Source: Firmicutes bacterium UBA994
GTDB lineage: Bacteria; Bacillota; UBA994
DNA: 14,525 bases
Reading direction: 5' to 3'
Assembly: GCA_002292025.1 (NCBI GenBank)
Contig: DBBC01000034.1
Coordinates: forward strand, 1-14,525
Shown: piece after piece, positions 7,308 through 14,467 of the stretch
Layout of the letters: each line of letters begins with the position of its first letter
Position numbering within the stretch: the first letter of the stretch is position 1
Notes under the pieces: model-generated
Seen by the model: only the letters and a program-made list of their open reading frames with translations
What the model was told of the DNA's origin: nothing
The model's database searches: none
Position numbers and translations under genes: made by a program

Positions 7308-9497
7308 TCACCTCACTACAGTCAACGCGGCGTACTGCAGGGATAATACTTTGATCCCGTAAGGCGGAGCGAAGGCCACCGTCACCAGTGTATCCTCCCC
7401 TTTGGCGGTGATATTAACGACAGTGCCTACGCCAAACTTCGGATGACTGACTTTGTCCGCAAGAGTTAGTGCCGCGGTGTCGGCTGGCCTCGACTTTGCT
7501 GCGGCCTGTGTCCTGTGCTCGCCAAACTGCGGCGCAGCCATCACTCGCTCGCCTAGATTCCCACGATAAACCAAACAAGACGCAGGGATTTCTGCCACAA
7601 AGCGGGATGGCAGGCTGTAGTTAGTCTTGCCAAACAGCAGGCGCTGCTTGGCGCAGGTGAGAAAAAGGCGCTCTTTGGCGCGAGTAATACCTACGTAACA
7701 AAGGCGTCGCTCCTCTTCCAGCTCTGCCTCTTCACCGTGGACAACGCGGCTATGGGGAAACACCCCTTCTTCCAGACCGACGAGGAAGACCACCGGGAAC
7801 TCCAACCCTTTGGCGGAGTGAAGGGTCATCAGGGTAGTTTTCCCCCCTTGTGTTTCCCCTTCATCGTCATCCGCGGTCACTAGGCTGACGGAGTTGAGAA
7901 AATCCGTCAATGTGCTATCCGGATTCTTTTCCGCAAAGTCTTTGGCCACAGAAACAACTTCGGTTAGGTTCTCCTGCCGGGACATAGCCTCAGGCGAAAT
8001 GTCCGCCATATACTGCTGCATAAGACCCGACTGTTCCAGCACTTGGGTTACTAACTCGTGCAGTTCGATAAACTCAGCTTGGCGTGCCCACGCGGCAATC
8101 TGATGGGTGAAGGCGACCAGTTTGATTAGCGTCCCCTGCTTTAACCCAAGCGCAGCCCCGTCACCCTCCGCCGCGGCCGTAAATAAAGAGCACCCTTTTG
8201 TTCGCGCATAAGTTTCAAGCCGCATCATCGATACCTCGCCGATACCGCGCGCGGGGACATTCACCACCCGCCTGAAGCTCACATCATCGCTCACATTGGC
8301 AATTAGACGCAGGTAGGCCAACAAGTCTTTGACTTCCTTGCGCTCATAGAATCTCAGCCCGCCAATAATGCGGTAGGGAATACCCAAGCGCATAAAGACT
8401 TCTTCGAATACACGCGACTGCGCGTGCATGCGATAGAGCACGGCACAGTCCGCGAAAGCGTAGCGGCCGCGCGCGGCCAACTCCCCGGTGATAGTGTGCG
8501 CCACAAAGAGGGCTTCTTCTTGTTCTGTCAGCGCCGTAAACAGAGTGACAGGCTCCCCGGCGTGATTAGCGGTCCACAACCGCTTCTCTTTACGGGTGAT
8601 GTTGTGCTCGATCACGCCGTTAGCCGCAGTGAGGATGCACCCCGTACTGCGGTAGTTTTGTTCGAGTTTAAAGACGGCCGTCTCGGGATAATCGCGCTCA
8701 AAATCTAGGATATTGCGTAAGTTAGCGCCGCGCCATCTATAGATGCTTTGGTCGTCATCCCCCACCACGCTTAAGTTGCGATGCCGGGCCGCTAAGAGAC
8801 GGGTGAGGGTGTACTGCGCAAAATTAGTATCCTGATACTCATCCACTAGGATATGCTGAAAACGCACTTGGTAGTGCTCACGCACACTGGGGCTTTGCGT
8901 AAACAGCTTTACGACCAGCAATAGCAAGTCGTCGAAGTCCAAGGCATTATGCTGCCGCAGCAGCTTGTCATAAAGGAGATAGACTGAGGACACCTTGTCT
9001 GCATAGTAGCTGCGGCTGGCACCGGCGAACTCTTCGGCATCTTGCAGATTGTTCTTGGCGTTGCTGATCGCCGCCAATAGGGCTTGCGGGGGATACCGCT
9101 CTAGGTCTATGTTTTGCTGCCGGCAGCAGGTCTTAACCAGGGCGAGTTGGTCTTGCGTGTCGTAGACGACAAAGTTGCGGTTAAGACCTATGGCATCACC
9201 ATGTTGCTTGAGCATTCGCAAAGCCGCGGCATGAAACGTGGATATCCAAAGGTCTCGCGCCTCCGGCAACAGACGAAACAAGCGCTCGCGCATCTCGCTC
9301 GCCGCCTTATTGGTAAAGGTAATCGCTAGGATGCGCGATGGACTTATGCCTGCATTGTTTACCAGATGAGCGATGCGGTGGGTAAGTACCCTAGTTTTAC
9401 CGCTGCCGGCCCCGGCTAGAATCAGCAGGGGGCCGTGCCCATGTTCTACCGCTTGTCTTTGCGTGGGGTTTAAGGATTGTTCTAACTTCGACTGCAC
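7308..9497 (-). CDS. pcrA: ATP-dependent DNA helicase PcrA (UvrD/Rep family)
   Basis: This 729-residue superfamily 1 helicase unwinds DNA 3'-to-5' in repair and rolling-circle replication. From the chosen start, Walker A is GAGSGKT (29-35), motif Ia FTNKAASEMRER (61-72), motif II VDEYQDTN (218-225), motif III GDDDQSIYRWRGA (246-258) and motif IV LEQNYRST; motif V LHSAKGLE and motif VI YVGITRAKERL lie nearer the C terminus. The C terminus has the PcrA Tudor-like module (DKVSHPKFGVGTVV), which in relatives contacts RNA polymerase. The GTG at 9497 was chosen over the upstream TTG at 9605: AAGGAG lies 9 bases before it, and the 36 extra residues match nothing typical of PcrA. It is the first gene of a pcrA-ligA operon, divergent from nfeD. 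Confidence 0.97.
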   Translation of the reverse strand: MQSKLEQSLNPTQRQAVEHGHGPLLILAGAGSGKTRVLTHRIAHLVNNAGISPSRILAITFTNKAASEMRERLFRLLPEARDLWISTFHAAALRMLKQHGDAIGLNRNFVVYDTQDQLALVKTCCRQQNIDLERYPPQALLAAISNAKNNLQDAEEFAGASRSYYADKVSSVYLLYDKLLRQHNALDFDDLLLLVVKLFTQSPSVREHYQVRFQHILVDEYQDTNFAQYTLTRLLAARHRNLSVVGDDDQSIYRWRGANLRNILDFERDYPETAVFKLEQNYRSTGCILTAANGVIEHNITRKEKRLWTANHAGEPVTLFTALTEQEEALFVAHTITGELAARGRYAFADCAVLYRMHAQSRVFEEVFMRLGIPYRIIGGLRFYERKEVKDLLAYLRLIANVSDDVSFRRVVNVPARGIGEVSMMRLETYARTKGCSLFTAAAEGDGAALGLKQGTLIKLVAFTHQIAAWARQAEFIELHELVTQVLEQSGLMQQYMADISPEAMSRQENLTEVVSVAKDFAEKNPDSTLTDFLNSVSLVTADDDEGETQGGKTTLMTLHSAKGLEFPVVFLVGLEEGVFPHSRVVHGEEAELEEERRLCYVGITRAKERLFLTCAKQRLLFGKTNYSLPSRFVAEIPASCLVYRGNLGERVMAAPQFGEHRTQAAAKSRPADTAALTLADKVSHPKFGVGTVVNITAKGEDTLVTVAFAPPYGIKVLSLQYAALTVVR

Positions 9498-9506
9498 CGC
9501 GGTCAA

Positions 9507-9512
9507 CTCCTT
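9507..9512 (-). promoter_or_regulatory. Ribosome binding site of pcrA (decides the start)
   Basis: AAGGAG on the minus strand ends 9 bases before the GTG at 9497. The product then begins MQSKLEQSLNPTQRQAV, placing the Q-motif at the normal distance from the N terminus for PcrA. Confidence 0.75.
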
Positions 9513-9564
9513 AAAACAGCGACAGCGTACGGCATGGCCGGTTACAGTGTCCGTCGCTATCTCC

Positions 9565-9594
9565 ATCTTACCAGAGCAGTTTATATCGGCGCAA
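9565..9594 (-). promoter_or_regulatory. Candidate promoter of pcrA-ligA
   Basis: On the minus strand, TTGCGC (9594-9589) and an extended TGGTAAGAT (-10 hexamer 9570-9565) are 18 bases apart and would give a leader of about 60 bases. An alternative -10, TATAAA, lies at 9585-9580 but has no good -35. The call is weak and based on consensus likeness only. Confidence 0.3.
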
Positions 9595-9628
9595 CCTGCG
9601 AGCAAAGCTCCATCACCAATCCTATTAG

Positions 9629-9662
9629 TTACGCCAAGGGAAACTTACGGCGCGAACTTACG
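9629..9662. repeat. Short direct repeats in the pcrA/nfeD divergent intergenic region
   Basis: The 8-base unit AACTTACG occurs at 9642-9649 and 9655-9662, 13 bases apart, and its core TTACG also occurs at 9629-9633. The 204-base gap between pcrA and nfeD holds no gene that I can see. The repeats could be an operator for the divergent genes; there is no direct evidence. Confidence 0.35.
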
Positions 9663-9701
9663 TAGTAGAAGGTGACGTATACTTTCTTGGGAGTGAGACA
9701 G

Positions 9702-10169
9702 ATGGACGTATGGCTAACTTGGGTAATTATTGGGCTGGCGCTGATTGGGTTCGAGATGATTACGCCGGGGTTCGTAATTATATGGTTTGGCGTGGGGGCT
9801 TTGAGTGCGGCCTTGGCAGCATACCTCGGCTTCACGCTGACGGTGCAGTTACTTTCATTTACCCTGACCACAGCATTACTCCTAACCTATACCCAGCGCA
9901 TAGCGGCTAAAGTGAGGGGGAATGTTAAAGCAGTAAAGACCAACTACAGCGCACTGGTCGGCCAGAAGGCGATTGTAACGCAAGCCATCTCCGCTGCGAC
10001 CGGCCTTGGTGTGGTCAAAGTCTTAGGGGAGGAGTGGTCTGCCTTCGCTGAAACCGCCCGCGACATTGCCGCGGGCGAGAAAGTAGAGGTAATCAGCGTC
10101 GCCGGTGTCAGGCTAACCGTTCGCGCACTTGCGCACAACACACATAATTCTGAGGAGGGACTTAAGTGA
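9702..10169 (+). CDS. NfeD-family membrane protein (YbbK-like)
   Basis: This is a 155-residue short NfeD-type protein. Three membrane spans are visible at about 4-20, 24-42 and 45-64. A soluble OB-fold-like domain follows (about 82-142), with LVGQKAIVTQ and the GEEWSAFAE segment (109-117) typical of the family. NfeD proteins partner with SPFH/stomatin proteins in the membrane; short forms lack the protease domain of long NfeD. The ATG at 9702 was chosen because GGGAG lies 8 bases upstream and the product then starts directly at the first span; an in-frame GTG at 9672 is less likely. The stop overlaps the start of the SPFH gene by 4 bases, the same order as E. coli ybbK-qmcA but on one strand. 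Confidence 0.88.
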   Translation: MDVWLTWVIIGLALIGFEMITPGFVIIWFGVGALSAALAAYLGFTLTVQLLSFTLTTALLLTYTQRIAAKVRGNVKAVKTNYSALVGQKAIVTQAISAATGLGVVKVLGEEWSAFAETARDIAAGEKVEVISVAGVRLTVRALAHNTHNSEEGLK

Positions 10170-11080
10170 ATTTTTTTTGGCTGCCATTACTGTTCTTGTT
10201 CATCGTCGCGCTTTTTTCTTTTCGCGTCATTCGCCAGTCAACCGTGGGTGTGGTAGAGCGCCTCGGCAGCTACCACCGCCTGCTGCCTAACGGTCTGCAA
10301 TTTGTGGTGCCTTTTATTGATCGTGTGCTGCCCCTGATTGACCTGCGCGAGCAAGTGATGGATTACCCGCCGCAGCCGGTCATCACCAAAGACAACGTCA
10401 CCATGCAGATTGACACCGTAATCTACTATCAGGTCACCGACCCGGTTAGGGCGACGTATGAAATAGCAAAGCTACGCATGGGCATTGAAACGCTTACGCA
10501 GACCACTATCAGAAACGTCATAGGTGAGCTGGCCCTCGACGAGACGCTGACCTCGCGTGAGCGCATCAATGCGCAGCTGCGTCTTATTCTCGACGAAGCC
10601 ACTGACAAATGGGGGGTTAAGGTTAACCGTGTAGAATTAAAGTCGATTGAACCGCCTAAGGACATCAAAGACGCCATGGAAAAGCAGATGCGGGCAGAAC
10701 GCGACAAGCGCGCGCAGATCCTCGCCGCGGAAGGTGAACGAGCCGCCAATATCCTGACCGCTGAAGGGCGCAAAGAGGCTACTATTTTGGCAGCCGAAGC
10801 GGAAAAGACGCGCGCTATACTGGCGGCAGAGGCCACGCGGCAGCAGAGGATTCTGGAAGCCGAGGGGGAAGCCGAGGCCATACTTAAAGTAAATGAAGCT
10901 AAAGCCCGCGGTTTGACCATGATCAAAGACGTGCAGCCGGATGCCGCGTTACTCACACTCCAAGGTTTTGAGGCCTTGAAGGAAGTCGCTCAGGGGCAAG
11001 CGACGAAGATTGTCATCCCTAACGACTTGGCTGGCCTTGCGGGAAGCCTAGCCGCACTGGCAGGAGTCATTAAGAGCTAA
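10166..11080 (+). CDS. SPFH/band 7 (stomatin/QmcA-like) membrane protein
   Basis: This 304-residue protein is anchored by an N-terminal hydrophobic segment (2-20) and followed by an SPFH domain (about 22-180; STVGVVERLGSYHRLLPNGL, then the VTKD/NVTMQID-type region and IEPPKDI). Residues 185-250 are a coiled coil made of six consecutive 11-residue repeats, most beginning ILxAE. Such proteins oligomerise in the membrane as scaffolds and are linked to membrane microdomains and protease control. The GTG at 10166 overlaps the nfeD stop in a GTGA junction and has GGAGG just upstream. Closest by architecture are stomatin/QmcA; flotillin is less likely given the length. The yedF-like gene starts 13 bases after its stop. 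Confidence 0.93.
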   Translation: MNFFWLPLLFLFIVALFSFRVIRQSTVGVVERLGSYHRLLPNGLQFVVPFIDRVLPLIDLREQVMDYPPQPVITKDNVTMQIDTVIYYQVTDPVRATYEIAKLRMGIETLTQTTIRNVIGELALDETLTSRERINAQLRLILDEATDKWGVKVNRVELKSIEPPKDIKDAMEKQMRAERDKRAQILAAEGERAANILTAEGRKEATILAAEAEKTRAILAAEATRQQRILEAEGEAEAILKVNEAKARGLTMIKDVQPDAALLTLQGFEALKEVAQGQATKIVIPNDLAGLAGSLAALAGVIKS

Positions 11081-11093
11081 AGGGGGACAAGAA

Positions 11094-11699
11094 ATGCGCA
11101 TTGTAGATAACCGCGGCCTAAGTTGCCCTGAGCCGGTAATTAACACCAAGCGGGCACTGGATGAAGGTGGCCGCGAGCCAATTGTATCCATTGTCGATAG
11201 CGAAGCAGCAAAAAACAACGTGCTTAAGTTTGCCCGCAGCCAAGGCTTCCGCACCGACGTCCGTCAAGAGGGCACCGCTTTTTTTATTACGATTGGCGAC
11301 GCGGGGATGGGCATAGGCGACGTTGTACCCGCCCTAGCTGAATCTGCCCCCATCGCTTTGCTGGGCCCGGCGCTCTACCTCATTACCGCAGAAGAATTTG
11401 GGCGTGGTGCGGAAGAACTTGGGCGGGCCTTAACCAAGACCTTTCTCTACGCCTTAGCGGAGACGGGAGAAAAGTTTAACTCCATAGTCTTTCTTAACGG
11501 CGGGGCCCACCTCACTTGCGCGGATTCCCCGGTGCTTGGCAGCCTGCAAAAACTCCAAAGCCATGGCTGGAATATCGCCACCTGCGGGGCCTGTCTTGAC
11601 TTTTACTCGCTCAAAGACAAGCTGGCGATAGGTGAAGTCACCAACATGTATTCTATTGTCGAACTTATGCGCAACGTGGCAAAAGTGATTAGTATTTAA
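11094..11699 (+). CDS. yedF: YedF-like selenium/sulfur metabolism protein (TusA-like plus DsrE-like)
   Basis: This 201-residue cytoplasmic protein has two domains. The N-terminal TusA/SirA-like domain (about 1-70) carries the CPEP motif (C11), used by relatives to carry a persulfide. The C-terminal DsrE-like domain (about 85-200) has C142 and the motif ATCGACLDFYSLKD (162-175, C164 and C167), matching the group annotated as selenium metabolism protein YedF, which tends to occur with selD. The exact reaction is not established. The ATG at 11094 has AGGGGG 7 bases upstream and lies 13 bases after the SPFH stop, so it is likely in the same transcript. A hairpin follows immediately after the stop. 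A general sulfur-carrier role is the alternative. Confidence 0.88.
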   Translation: MRIVDNRGLSCPEPVINTKRALDEGGREPIVSIVDSEAAKNNVLKFARSQGFRTDVRQEGTAFFITIGDAGMGIGDVVPALAESAPIALLGPALYLITAEEFGRGAEELGRALTKTFLYALAETGEKFNSIVFLNGGAHLTCADSPVLGSLQKLQSHGWNIATCGACLDFYSLKDKLAIGEVTNMYSIVELMRNVAKVISI

Positions 11700-11701
11700 C
11701 T

Positions 11702-11729
11702 TTGAATTTCCGTGTTTAGGGAAATTCAA
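11702..11729. other. Perfect AT-rich hairpin after yedF
   Basis: TTGAATTTCC (11702-11711) and GGAAATTCAA (11720-11729) form a perfect 10-base stem with an 8-base loop, two bases after the yedF stop. No T tract follows on either strand, so it may be an RNA-stabilising or attenuating hairpin, a weak terminator, or a protein-binding palindrome. Confidence 0.55.
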
Positions 11730-11803
11730 TTGTCGAGGCAGGATTCTCAGCAAAACTAACGAAGTATAAGGATCAAACCGCATAAGAGAGCGAGGTGAAC
11801 GAT

Positions 11804-12235
11804 ATGGCTAGTTCTAAGACCATCACGCTCAGGCATGTCATGTATGCCGCTGGGGCAATAGTGGTACTGCTGGTTCTTGCCGCCGCCTTTTACACGTTTC
11901 AATTGCGACAAGAAGTTGCTGCCGCGCTAGCGGTAACCATTGAGCCCATCGATTTTTCTTCCATTCATGAGGGGCACTATCTCGGTGAGTACAGGCTGGG
12001 CTGGACTACATACAAGGTAGAAGTCGAGGTCTCCAATCGGCGCATTACAGGGGTAGAAATACTGCGCAACCGCAATACCCGCTATGCCCGCAAGGCTGCC
12101 GAAGTGATAGTGGAGCGAGTAATAGCACGGGGCAACGTCAGTGTTGACCTTGTCAGCGGCGCTACAGCCTCAAGCACAGGCCTGCTTAAGGCCATCGAGC
12201 AAGCGCTAAAGCACGCCCCCGCCTGCCCTACCTGA
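11804..12235 (+). CDS. Membrane-anchored FMN-binding domain protein
   Basis: This 143-residue protein has a cytoplasmic basic N terminus, one membrane span (about 14-31) and an extracytoplasmic FMN-binding domain (about 56-137). The motif DLVSGATASS (115-124) fits the D-x-x-S-G-A-T/S pattern in which the flavin transferase ApbE links FMN to the threonine (here T121), as in NqrC and RnfG. The domain stands alone, suggesting an electron-carrier role on the outer face of the membrane. The ATG at 11804 was chosen because GAGGTGA (11792-11798) ends 5 bases before it; the GTG at 11795 lies inside that site. The gene is 104 bases after yedF and ends in a terminator. Its electron partners are not in this window. 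Confidence 0.88.
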   Translation: MASSKTITLRHVMYAAGAIVVLLVLAAAFYTFQLRQEVAAALAVTIEPIDFSSIHEGHYLGEYRLGWTTYKVEVEVSNRRITGVEILRNRNTRYARKAAEVIVERVIARGNVSVDLVSGATASSTGLLKAIEQALKHAPACPT

Positions 12236-12245
12236 TAGTGCGAGC

Positions 12246-12262
12246 AGGTTGCGGCGCAACCT
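12246..12262. other. Short perfect hairpin downstream of the FMN gene
   Basis: AGGTTGC and GCAACCT form a 7-base perfect stem with loop GGC, 10 bases past the stop. Only TT follows, so it is not a terminator alone; it precedes the real terminator by about 30 bases. Confidence 0.5.
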
Positions 12263-12291
12263 TTGACGCTTGGTTAGGATAAAGGCATGTT

Positions 12292-12316
12292 GGCCCTTTG
12301 CAAGGGCCTTTTTTTT
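12292..12316 (+). terminator. Intrinsic terminator after the FMN-binding gene
   Basis: GGCCCTT, loop TGC and AAGGGCC form a perfect 7-base stem (12292-12308), followed by eight T residues. This is a textbook rho-independent terminator and closes region 3. Confidence 0.92.
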
Positions 12317-12325
12317 GCGGGAAAA

Positions 12326-12354
12326 GTAACAAAAAATTCACTAGATGATATAGA
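12326..12354 (+). promoter_or_regulatory. Candidate promoter of the solute-binding protein gene
   Basis: GTAACA (12326-12331) and TATAGA (12349-12354) are 17 bases apart, and TGA directly before the -10 gives an extended -10 form. Transcription would begin near 12361, leaving a leader of about 100 bases. Another pair, TTCACT (12337) with TATAGC (12361), has 18-base spacing and is a weaker alternative. Confidence 0.4.
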
Positions 12355-12371
12355 TGGAATTATAGCGGAAT

Positions 12372-12417
12372 TACACGCTGCCGTGTAGAATAGAGTTAAG
12401 TGTACGCGGTCGCGTGC
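12372..12417. promoter_or_regulatory. Two neighbouring inverted repeats in the leader (possible operator or RNA structure)
   Basis: TACACG-CTGC-CGTGTA (12372-12387) is a perfect inverted repeat. GTACGCG-GT-CGCGTGC (12402-12417) is a second one with a single mismatch (G-T pair in RNA). Both left arms contain TAC(A/G)CG. They lie between the candidate promoter and the start codon. Confidence 0.4.
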
Positions 12418-12425
12418 TAGGAGAA

Positions 12426-12451
12426 TCCTTTTGCCCACAAAAATAAAAGGA
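12426..12451 (+). promoter_or_regulatory. Leader helix that can mask the ribosome binding site
   Basis: TCCTTTT (12426-12432) is exactly complementary to AAAAGGA (12445-12451), the core of the ribosome binding site of the TTG-start gene at 12462. An alternative stem, AGGA (12419-12422) with TCCT (12426-12429), would use the same bases and free the site. The structure is visible; control by it is inference. Confidence 0.35.
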
Positions 12452-12461
12452 GTGATCAAAA

Positions 12462-14438
12462 TTGCTAAGAAAGTCTATGCTCGGTCTTGCCGTGTTGGCA
12501 ATGGTGGCGACGATGTTTCTGGGGTTGCCCTTAGCTGAAGCCAGCGCTCCCATTCGCGTCTTAATCAACGGCGCTCCCCTGACACTGGATGTAGCTCCGA
12601 CTATCCAAAACGGCCGCACCTTGGTGCCGATGCGCGCTATCTTCGAAGCGATGGGCGCGTCAGTGCACTGGGATGCCGCTACCAGTACCATCCGCGCCTA
12701 CCGCCGCGAAGACGCCATTGTCCTGCAGCTTGGCAACCGCACAGCATGGGTAAACGGTCCTTCCCGCCAGCTGGACGTGCCTCCGGTGGCTATTGCCGGC
12801 CGCACTATGGTGCCACTGCGCTTTGTAGCCGAAGCATTAGGCGCAGAAGTGGGTTGGGTTGACGCCACCCGCACCGTAACCGTACAACACGCCCCCTACA
12901 CACCAAGGCCCATCGGCGGCACACTTACTTTCGGCGCCCTATCCGAGCCGGTTATCCTCAACCCCATCCTCAGTACAGATACCGGTTCCGCTGCTATCCA
13001 TGGCCTGACCAACTATGGCTTAGTCCGCACCGCCGCTGACTTGACGCCGCGCAACGGCATTGCCGACCGCTGGTCGTGGGATCAAGCTACCCTCACCTGG
13101 ACCTTCTGGCTAAGGCCGGATGTTAAGTTCAGCGACGGTCGCCCGCTGACCGCGCGCGACGCTGAGTTTACTTTTGAGACTATTATGCACCCCGACTACG
13201 ACGGGCCTCGTCGCGCCGCCATGCGCTTTGTGGCGGAGATCACCACGGAAGGCGACCACATCGTGCGCTTTAGAATGCGCCAAGTAGATGCCCCCTTCCT
13301 TTTCAACGTCGGGTTTGGGATTATCCCCTTCCATATCCTCGGCCACGTACCGGTGCGCGAGCATCGCGCCCATGCCCTCAGCCGCCAGCCGATTGGTGCC
13401 GGTCCCTATCTGTTAGACCGCGTTATCCCCGGCCAGTTCGCTGTGTTGCGGCGTAACCCTAACTTCTGGATGGCACCGCGCCCCTATATTGAGACCATCG
13501 TTTTCAAGCGCTACGCCGACATTAACGTCATGCAGGCCGCCTTTGAAGCGGGAGACATCGACTGGATGAGCATCGTCCCTGACGCCGTCGAGCGCGTGCA
13601 GCGCGACTTCGCAGGTCGTGTTAACTTCCGCCGTCACCCGAGCCATGGCTACGACTACATGTCACTTAACCTTGATAGCCCCTTCTTGCGCGATCGCCGC
13701 GTGCGCGAGGCCTTAAAGCTCGCCCTAGACAGGCCGGCGATTGTGCGCTCTGTGCTTTTAGACCTAGGCAGCGTAATTAACTCCCACCAAGTCCCCACCA
13801 GCTGGGCCAGCGGTGCGCCTGATCTTAACTCCTATGCTTTTAACCCCACCCGCGCCCGCGCACTGTTAGACGAAGCTGGCTGGCGCATCCCGGCCGGGCA
13901 GACCATTCGCCGCCGTGACGGCTCGCCTACAGGCGAAGTGATGCGCCTCGGCATTATGTGGAACACCGGCAATGTCATTCGGCAAGATGTGACCGCCATG
14001 ACCGTACGCCAATGGCGCGAGGTGGGGGTGGACGCTGTCGACCAACCCACTGAGTGGTCTGTTTTGCTCCGCGAATGGGAACACGGCAGGTTTGAGGTCG
14101 TCGTAAGCGGCTGGTCATTGGGTATGGACCCCGATCCCTTCTCGTTCTTCCACTCCTCGCAAGGCGCGCGCGATGCTGCCGGCAGAGTCCTTGGCTTCAA
14201 TGACGGCAACTATAATAATGCCGAAGTAGACAGGCTGCTCGAAGCCGGACGCCTTACGGTGGACATTGCCGAGCGGCGTGCCATCTATCACCGGGTGGAC
14301 CAGATTCTCAACGCCGAACTGCCATATATCTGGCTGTTCCAGCGTCATGTGGTGCGTGGCGTATGGAGGCGCGTAGACGGCATTATCGAGTCGCCGATCG
14401 GCACCGTCTTCCCGGAAGCACGCTTTATCAGAAGGTAG
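12462..14438 (+). CDS. Secreted family-5 solute-binding protein with N-terminal stalk domain
   Basis: This 658-residue protein is predicted to bind peptide-type substrates outside the cell for an ABC importer. A signal peptide spans about 1-28 (MLRKSMLGLA to LAEASA). Residues 30-142 form a copper-amine-oxidase-like stalk domain with two repeats, NGRTLVPMRAIFEAMGA (50-66) and AGRTMVPLRFVAEALGA (112-128). Residues from about 152 to the end are a DppA/OppA-type binding domain (LTFGALSEPVILNPILSTD, then VKFSDGRPLTARD). I see no cysteine in the whole protein, so it cannot be a lipoprotein, unlike most binding proteins of Gram-positive bacteria. The TTG start keeps the basic N terminus and has AAAAGGAG 9 bases upstream; ATG 12477 would lose it. 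It is monocistronic here; pairing with the dpp operon is unproven. Confidence 0.92.
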   Translation: MLRKSMLGLAVLAMVATMFLGLPLAEASAPIRVLINGAPLTLDVAPTIQNGRTLVPMRAIFEAMGASVHWDAATSTIRAYRREDAIVLQLGNRTAWVNGPSRQLDVPPVAIAGRTMVPLRFVAEALGAEVGWVDATRTVTVQHAPYTPRPIGGTLTFGALSEPVILNPILSTDTGSAAIHGLTNYGLVRTAADLTPRNGIADRWSWDQATLTWTFWLRPDVKFSDGRPLTARDAEFTFETIMHPDYDGPRRAAMRFVAEITTEGDHIVRFRMRQVDAPFLFNVGFGIIPFHILGHVPVREHRAHALSRQPIGAGPYLLDRVIPGQFAVLRRNPNFWMAPRPYIETIVFKRYADINVMQAAFEAGDIDWMSIVPDAVERVQRDFAGRVNFRRHPSHGYDYMSLNLDSPFLRDRRVREALKLALDRPAIVRSVLLDLGSVINSHQVPTSWASGAPDLNSYAFNPTRARALLDEAGWRIPAGQTIRRRDGSPTGEVMRLGIMWNTGNVIRQDVTAMTVRQWREVGVDAVDQPTEWSVLLREWEHGRFEVVVSGWSLGMDPDPFSFFHSSQGARDAAGRVLGFNDGNYNNAEVDRLLEAGRLTVDIAERRAIYHRVDQILNAELPYIWLFQRHVVRGVWRRVDGIIESPIGTVFPEARFIRR

Positions 14439-14467
14439 TGACTTAGCAAGGTAGAGAACTTGCACTT

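Noticed and set aside
9498..9605. Longer N terminus for PcrA starting at TTG 9605
   Set aside because: The added 36 residues do not resemble PcrA, while AAGGAG stands at a good distance from the GTG at 9497.
9678..9683. TATACT as the -10 box for nfeD
   Set aside because: Transcription would begin at about 9690, inside the ribosome site GGGAG at 9689-9693, and no good -35 is present.
10429..10956. Minus-strand open frame of 175 codons, rich in Ser/Ala/Arg
   Set aside because: It lies entirely antisense to the SPFH gene, and its repeats mirror the 11-residue coiled-coil repeats there. No ribosome site or recognisable domain.
12246..12308. Two consecutive hairpins as a start of a repeat array or CRISPR
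   Set aside because: The stems are unrelated in sequence and the second is a normal terminator; no repeat-spacer pattern exists.
13832..14209. Minus-strand open frame of 125 codons
   Set aside because: It is a shadow of the solute-binding protein gene with no motif of its own.
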